The position numbers and the translations under genes were made by a program. Of a DNA stretch of 64,000 nucleotides, positions 60,390-64,000 are shown piece by piece (position 1 is the stretch's first letter; each line of letters starts with the position of its first letter). The notes beneath the pieces are model-generated. The model saw nothing but the letters and a program-made list of their open reading frames with translations. It did no database searches and was not told where the DNA came from. The DNA is from Flavobacterium sp. 11 (lineage in GTDB: Bacteria > Bacteroidota > Bacteroidia > Flavobacteriales > Flavobacteriaceae). The stretch lies in contig NZ_PEFE01000001.1 of NCBI RefSeq assembly GCF_002754315.1, forward strand, positions 2,666,001 to 2,730,000, written 5' to 3'.

Positions 60390-60557
60390 TCAATTTGACC
60401 GGTTTTTCCAGGCATTGACAGGATTTCCGTTTTTGTCCATATCAAAATGCTCCACGTACATATTGGTATTCGTTCCTTTGGTTTGATAAAAAACCAATGC
60501 GGATTTTGGGTGGTAAAGCGTTCCAAAATTCTCAGTTATGTCATTTATGTTGTTCAT
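60390..60557 (-). pseudogene. PRTRC system protein B, 5' fragment truncated by the IS
   Basis: ATG at 60557 overlaps the stop of the preceding gene (ATGA), showing coupling. The 55 codons begin NNINDITENFGTLYHPKSAL and continue through YVEHFDMDKNGNPVNAW before running into the IS end and stopping at 60390-60392. This start matches what is expected for PRTRC protein B, the usual next member of the cassette. The remainder, and the ThiF-like gene normally following, are absent from this window. Confidence 0.75.
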
Positions 60558-61729
60558 TTTCTAGAGGTTTTATAGTCATATAATAGTGTGCATAGTTCAT
60601 CCAAAAGGGCAAATAAACGGTTCTCAAAATCAAGATTGGTTTGTGTTATGTTGCTTCCGTCAAAGCGTTTGCAAATAGTAGGTTCTTCCATTGCTCCATA
60701 CTCGTTAAACTCATTGTTAATGCTGTCGGTAAGCCTCTCATACAGCCAACCTGTGGTATCTGCTATAAAGGAGATATACTTTTCCATTCCAACGGTTTCG
60801 GAGTCATTCTCATCATTATAGGGGTCTACTTCGGGTCTTGGAGCGTTTCGAAAAATGCTCTCGTGTGGATATTGCGTATAGAGAACAAAGGCATCGCAAG
60901 CCACTTTTTGACATTCCAAGTCGAATGTATCACGGCTTTTAAAGTGTCTTAAGCGTTGTTCAAATATCTGTAAATTGATACGGTTGAATAGTTTTTGTTC
61001 TATCCGTTCGCCTATCCATTCGGCTTTTACAATCTCTGCAATACAGCTATTTGTTTCTTCGGTATAATCATCCTGTTCAATCCAATCGTTCATCATTTCG
61101 TACATCCAATACAGATAGCTGTTTTCCTGTCTGTAATAGGGTATATCGGCAATATGATACAGATAACTGCAAACCGAAACGAGCAATTGAGCCGTCTTTT
61201 TACGCTTTGGGTCATTGAGCATTTGAAAGAGTGGAACAATTGGAATATAGTACAGGGTTGTACCTGTGCCGTATCGTTCCTCGCTTGTAAAAAATGTTTT
61301 CTTACTATCCTGTACCAAACGTAAATTATCCCAATTGACATTGTTCTTTTTTAACTTGTTTTCCGCATCCCACATAGCCAAAGCTATATTATAGGGATAG
61401 CCATAATCTTTCGTTTGTAACGGTTCAATGCCGTAATGTTCTGCAAGTTGGGAAAGGGACTTGTAAAAATCCCTCTCTATTTTTGCTGTTTTCTTACAAG
61501 CTTGTACGGATTGAACTGTTTTGAGTTTTGGCAGAAACGCACACTTTAGAAAACCATTGGCAGCATTGCTATCGGTACGGATTTCTGTTTGTCTTTCTGT
61601 ACTTCGTTTGTGTCTTTGGCTCTCTGCATACATTGTGCGAACTCGCCCAATTGTCGGTGCAGTTGCCGTTGTGTTTTTTGTTCGGGTATGCTGATAGTTC
61701 CCGATAGGATATTGCTTTGCATAGTTCAT
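60554..61729 (-). CDS. PRTRC-associated protein (candidate PRTRC protein F equivalent)
   Basis: 391 residues, soluble, without a recognisable enzymatic motif. An N-terminal basic, low-complexity stretch (TRTKNTTATAPTIGRVRT) is followed by helical regions rich in Y, E and N. Its place between the PRTRC C and B genes, with a 4-bp overlap to B, is the usual slot of the PRTRC cassette's larger uncharacterised protein in Bacteroidota. Identification is by position more than by sequence. Function unknown. Confidence 0.65.
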   Translation of the reverse strand: MNYAKQYPIGNYQHTRTKNTTATAPTIGRVRTMYAESQRHKRSTERQTEIRTDSNAANGFLKCAFLPKLKTVQSVQACKKTAKIERDFYKSLSQLAEHYGIEPLQTKDYGYPYNIALAMWDAENKLKKNNVNWDNLRLVQDSKKTFFTSEERYGTGTTLYYIPIVPLFQMLNDPKRKKTAQLLVSVCSYLYHIADIPYYRQENSYLYWMYEMMNDWIEQDDYTEETNSCIAEIVKAEWIGERIEQKLFNRINLQIFEQRLRHFKSRDTFDLECQKVACDAFVLYTQYPHESIFRNAPRPEVDPYNDENDSETVGMEKYISFIADTTGWLYERLTDSINNEFNEYGAMEEPTICKRFDGSNITQTNLDFENRLFALLDELCTLLYDYKTSRK

Positions 61730-61746
61730 CGTTTTTAATTTTTGGT

Positions 61747-61965
61747 TTAACCTTTTGTTCCCATTACGCTTTCCAATTTGTATTCTATCCTATCATCACG
61801 GATAATAGGGGCAGATACTTTTGCCGTGGTTAGTATGGGATACGTATTGGCGTAAAAATTCAATACCGCTTCCACACTCCAACGTGGTTCGGGGTCGGTC
61901 AGTCTGATGTCCTGTCCTTTATCTTTAAGTATAAATACTCTTTCTAACTGTGTTGCTAATAACAT
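61747..61965 (-). CDS. PRTRC system protein C
   Basis: 72 residues, the usual size of this family: RVFILKDKGQDIRLTDPEPR, then VEAVLNFYANTYPILTTA and a short beta tail. It has a ubiquitin-like-sized fold and is thought to partner the cassette's ThiF/E1-like and JAB-like members. The gene lies 17 bp after the protein E gene and 17 bp before the next. The DNA here is visibly less AT-rich than the metal island. Confidence 0.87.
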   Translation of the reverse strand: MLLATQLERVFILKDKGQDIRLTDPEPRWSVEAVLNFYANTYPILTTAKVSAPIIRDDRIEYKLESVMGTKG

Positions 61966-61982
61966 AACTCTTGGATTTTGTA

Positions 61983-62519
61983 TTAAACATTAGGTTGCTC
62001 TGTCGCAAACAGACCTGTTGAAGAAAATTGGTTTGATAGTTCCGATTTGCGTTTTCGTATCTCGTCCGCTTTTTCGGGGTAGTCGGTAATTTCGGGTACT
62101 TTCATCCACGCATCACGGAATTTGCCTTCTTTTTCCAATTCATCCGCTTTTGCCATTCCCTCTTTAAATTTCTTGTCTTTGGCTTCCTGTTCCTTTTTCT
62201 CTTTTTCGCCTTTTTCCTTTTCCATTGCCGATTGCTTTTTAGCTTCTTCCAACTGTTTCATAAAGGCTTCCATATTTACCATTAAACCCGAAGCGGTTTG
62301 TAAAGGTGTTGCTATCTGCTGAAAAAATCCCTCATCCAATTCATCTGCTGTTCCCCTTAAATTAAGCGGAGGTATCAGTTGTTTTGCAGTATCTCCGCAT
62401 TGTTCGTTTTGGAGAATAACCGATACAATAAGGTTGTTTTCTGCTCCCTTTGCTATGGTTAGGTGCAAATCTCCTTGTATGTCCATTTGTGCTATCTGAT
62501 TGAAAAAATTTGTGTTCAT
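61983..62519 (-). CDS. PRTRC system protein E
   Basis: 178 residues. The N-terminal domain NTNFFNQIAQMDIQGDLHLT and the segment GTADELDEGFFQQIATPL are typical of PRTRC protein E. A long charged helix follows (about 85-130, KKQSAMEKEKGEKEKKEQEA) that may form a coiled coil, then a short C-terminal helical region. Cytosolic. First of the truncated cassette, 17 bp before protein C. Confidence 0.87.
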   Translation of the reverse strand: MNTNFFNQIAQMDIQGDLHLTIAKGAENNLIVSVILQNEQCGDTAKQLIPPLNLRGTADELDEGFFQQIATPLQTASGLMVNMEAFMKQLEEAKKQSAMEKEKGEKEKKEQEAKDKKFKEGMAKADELEKEGKFRDAWMKVPEITDYPEKADEIRKRKSELSNQFSSTGLFATEQPNV

Positions 62520-62569
62520 CGTTCTAAAATTTAATTGTCCATTTTTTTAATGTCTTCACATTATAAAGT

Positions 62570-62604
62570 TTTTTAAAGGCTACCACCATTTAAGACGGTA
62601 GCCT
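62570..62604 (-). terminator. Hairpin terminator after the DUF932 gene
   Basis: AGGCTACC (62577-62584), 12-nt loop, GGTAGCCT (62597-62604). On the minus strand it is followed by TTTAAAAAACTTT. It starts 9 bp after the DUF932 stop. Confidence 0.75.
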
Positions 62605-62612
62605 AAGGGTAT

Positions 62613-63686
62613 TTAATTAAGGTTTAAGATTTCCGCTCCTTCTGTTGCAAAAGAGGTACACAGTTCAAAAGCCTTTTGGGTTTTTAGCTGTGCCGTACCA
62701 CCCATTACAATACTCTGTAGCTTGGCTTCATTATCTTTGTAATTGCGTACATTCTGATAGTATCCTGTCACGGCGTTATACGCTCCAAACAAAGTACCTT
62801 TGGTTGTTTCCATCTGCTGTGTATCACTAAGCATAGCGTAGGTAAAAGCATCTTCTACTGTGTTTTTGAACAAGGTGGAAACTTCATCTTCCGCACCTTT
62901 TTTCAATAAATCAAATGTTTCCTTATTTGGACAAAGCGATAATTGGATTAGCTTTTTTACCTCTTGGTCAGTTACCTTTACTTTAGCCCATTGGTTGAAT
63001 ATGCCCTCTAATTGGTTGCTCAGTGTATTTGCCAATCCCATAACCTTGTGAGCATCATCCAAACGCTGTTTTGCTCCCGAAGTATGTTTGATGCGTACCA
63101 CGTTACTCATCGAACGAAGCGAAGCATTAAGGGTGTTTTGGCATACGATTCGGATAGGTGTAAATGCTGCGGTAATGCTTCCGCTGCCATCGTGCGAAGT
63201 AGTCAAAAAAATGTACTTTTCGGTAACATCGTCTCCATTGCCTACTCGGATGTAGTCGGGCAGTTTTGCGGTGATAAAAATGCGCTCCCCGTTGCCCAAT
63301 GCTCCTGCGGTTTCATATAATATGCCTTCGTCACCGCCTACAATGGCATCGAAGAAATTGAACGCTTCACGGTTTTGTACAATGTGGTAATCCTTGCCGA
63401 CTACTCCCAATACAGCATTGTTATCGGTGCGTATGTTGGCGAAATAGTTAGGTACTTCCAATTCGCTGTTGCCTATCTCTATGCCGTTAGCCGTTTCGAT
63501 AATGCCGGAACCTTTTGTAAATAGGGGGCTTTTAGCTACTTCATAGTCTAATCCTGCATGTTTTATCGCTTCTCCGCTTGTTGGGTATTGCTCCACAATC
63601 TGCCCCAATCCGTGCCATGCTTTTTCTTTTACGCTAAAGAATGAATAACGTCCTGTTTCGCTGTTAAAATTGATATTATGTGCCAT
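62613..63686 (-). CDS. DUF932 (phage/plasmid-like) protein
   Basis: 357 residues. The family start SVKEKAWHGLGQIVE, the central NREAFNFFDAIVGGD and GNGERIFITAKLP, and the helical C-terminus (GTLFGAYNAVTGYYQN) are typical of DUF932/TIGR03299 proteins encoded by plasmids, phages and ICEs. Function is unknown; it is presumed to be linked to DNA maintenance. It lies between an SSB gene and the PRTRC genes, a common plasmid/ICE arrangement in Bacteroidota. Confidence 0.9.
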   Translation of the reverse strand: MAHNINFNSETGRYSFFSVKEKAWHGLGQIVEQYPTSGEAIKHAGLDYEVAKSPLFTKGSGIIETANGIEIGNSELEVPNYFANIRTDNNAVLGVVGKDYHIVQNREAFNFFDAIVGGDEGILYETAGALGNGERIFITAKLPDYIRVGNGDDVTEKYIFLTTSHDGSGSITAAFTPIRIVCQNTLNASLRSMSNVVRIKHTSGAKQRLDDAHKVMGLANTLSNQLEGIFNQWAKVKVTDQEVKKLIQLSLCPNKETFDLLKKGAEDEVSTLFKNTVEDAFTYAMLSDTQQMETTKGTLFGAYNAVTGYYQNVRNYKDNEAKLQSIVMGGTAQLKTQKAFELCTSFATEGAEILNLN

Positions 63687-63731
63687 GATTTTAAAATTCT
63701 AAATTGTTAAAAATTATTTAGATGCTCGTTG

Positions 63732-64000
63732 TTAAAACGGGAGGTCGTCCTTTGTATCGTCATTGTTGTTTCCTGTAGAAGCCTGTTCCGCTTCGGTTTT
63801 CTTACCGCCCCCGTGAAGCTTGATTTGCGAGGTGTTGAAGTTCAGTCCTGCGTGTGGTTGTCCGTCACTGCCTGTCCACGCTCTTGCACTCACTTTGCCT
63901 GTCAGTTCTACCACCGTGCCTTTTGTGAGTATCTGCGCTACTTTTGGACTAAGCCAATAGGCGCAGTCGAAATACGTTGTCTGCTCTATGCGCTCACCCG
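63732..64000 (-). CDS. ssb: Single-stranded DNA-binding protein, C-terminal part (5' end outside window)
   Basis: The frame continues to the right edge (…YFDCAYWLSPKVAQILTKGT…VVELTGKVSARAW), showing the OB-fold strands that follow the SSB middle, then a hydrophilic linker and the acidic tip D-D-L-P-F that recruits replication proteins. It is probably a plasmid/ICE-type SSB, since it is followed by DUF932 and PRTRC genes. The N-terminal half is missing from the window. Confidence 0.88.
   Translation of the reverse strand, partial: GERIEQTTYFDCAYWLSPKVAQILTKGTVVELTGKVSARAWTGSDGQPHAGLNFNTSQIKLHGGGKKTEAEQASTGNNNDDTKDDLPF

Larger units (their letters stand above)
57781..60394 (-). mobile_element. 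IS21-family insertion sequence with repeated termini
   Basis: About 2.6 kb bounded by the inverted ends ATTGACCACCC (57781-57791) and GGGTGGTCAAT (60384-60394). It contains istA and istB in the standard order. Each end holds several spaced copies of a roughly 24-bp unit ending TGACCACC (left about 57792-57865; right about 60290-60390), typical IstA-binding sites. No target duplication is seen, and the two flanks belong to unrelated, oppositely oriented genes, both truncated. So this copy marks a deletion or recombination junction rather than a simple insertion. Confidence 0.88.

Overview
The window looks like a Bacteroidota chromosome or large mobile element, most probably Flavobacterium or a close relative. 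The DNA is strongly AT-rich. Several promoters fit the Bacteroidota pattern TTTG / TAnnTTTG, and many families are typical of the group (MerTP fusion, ArsR-type mer regulator, DUF2911, DUF3347, DUF4136, PRTRC cassette, CzcA-TolC fusion). No rRNA, tRNA or CRISPR array was seen.

Layout. (1) 1-11.4 kb, ordinary chromosome-like genes: a PAS-rich sensor kinase with a stand-alone response regulator, two tiny conserved-looking proteins, a YchJ protein, a VWA + MoxR-type ATPase pair, a 2OG-Fe(II) oxygenase, a 2H phosphoesterase and a saccharopine dehydrogenase-like enzyme. (2) 11.4-15.2 kb, a mercury operon: ArsR regulator, MerTP, MerA and a decayed P-type ATPase tail, behind a 15-bp-arm palindromic operator. 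(3) 15.2-18.3 kb, a decayed region with a multicopper oxidase remnant, a cytochrome c, a frameshifted DUF4136 gene, a universal stress protein and a 35-residue stand-alone metal-binding peptide. (4) 18.3-41.7 kb, one very long minus-strand copper/silver block: Csp-like copper storage protein, Met-rich lipoprotein, multicopper oxidase, DUF305, DUF2911, PepSY, two YncE-like propellers, CopA-type ATPase, two CusB-type adaptors, CusC, a CusA split into two genes, a haem-binding protein, DUF3347 proteins and a tandem-repeat metal-binding protein. (5) 42.4-47.3 kb, a plus-strand set: Cys-rich secreted protein, two HMA proteins, TlpA, a barrel-like protein and DsbD. (6) 47.5-56.5 kb, a Zn/Cd/Co-type efflux operon: Cys-rich DUF6660-like proteins, CzcA-TolC fusion, CzcB and CadA/ZntA. 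(7) 56.5-57.8 kb, a di-haem cytochrome and a truncated gene. (8) 57.8-60.4 kb, an IS21-family element. (9) 60.4-64 kb, a PRTRC plasmid/ICE cassette with DUF932 and SSB genes, in visibly less AT-rich DNA.

How it works together (inference from families). Cytoplasmic Cu, Zn or Cd is pumped to the periplasm by the P-type ATPases. RND-adaptor-TolC complexes then move periplasmic metal out of the cell. The oxidase, Csp and Met-rich proteins oxidise or store copper. The small HMBD, HMA and Cys-rich proteins probably hand metal between these machines. TlpA and DsbD would keep the cysteines reduced. MerTP imports Hg(II) for reduction by MerA.

The most unusual features are these. Twelve copies of one Cys4-type heavy-metal-binding domain are spread over seven proteins. 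Four small secreted Cys-rich proteins end in a shared aromatic/Pro motif and sit at the heads of the efflux operons, two of them in a mirror-image duplication around 42.1 kb. Several genes are broken or split by single-base changes at homopolymers. Two Cys-bearing micro-genes (28 and 35 aa) lie among the larger genes. The IS21 copy appears to weld the metal island to a PRTRC element.
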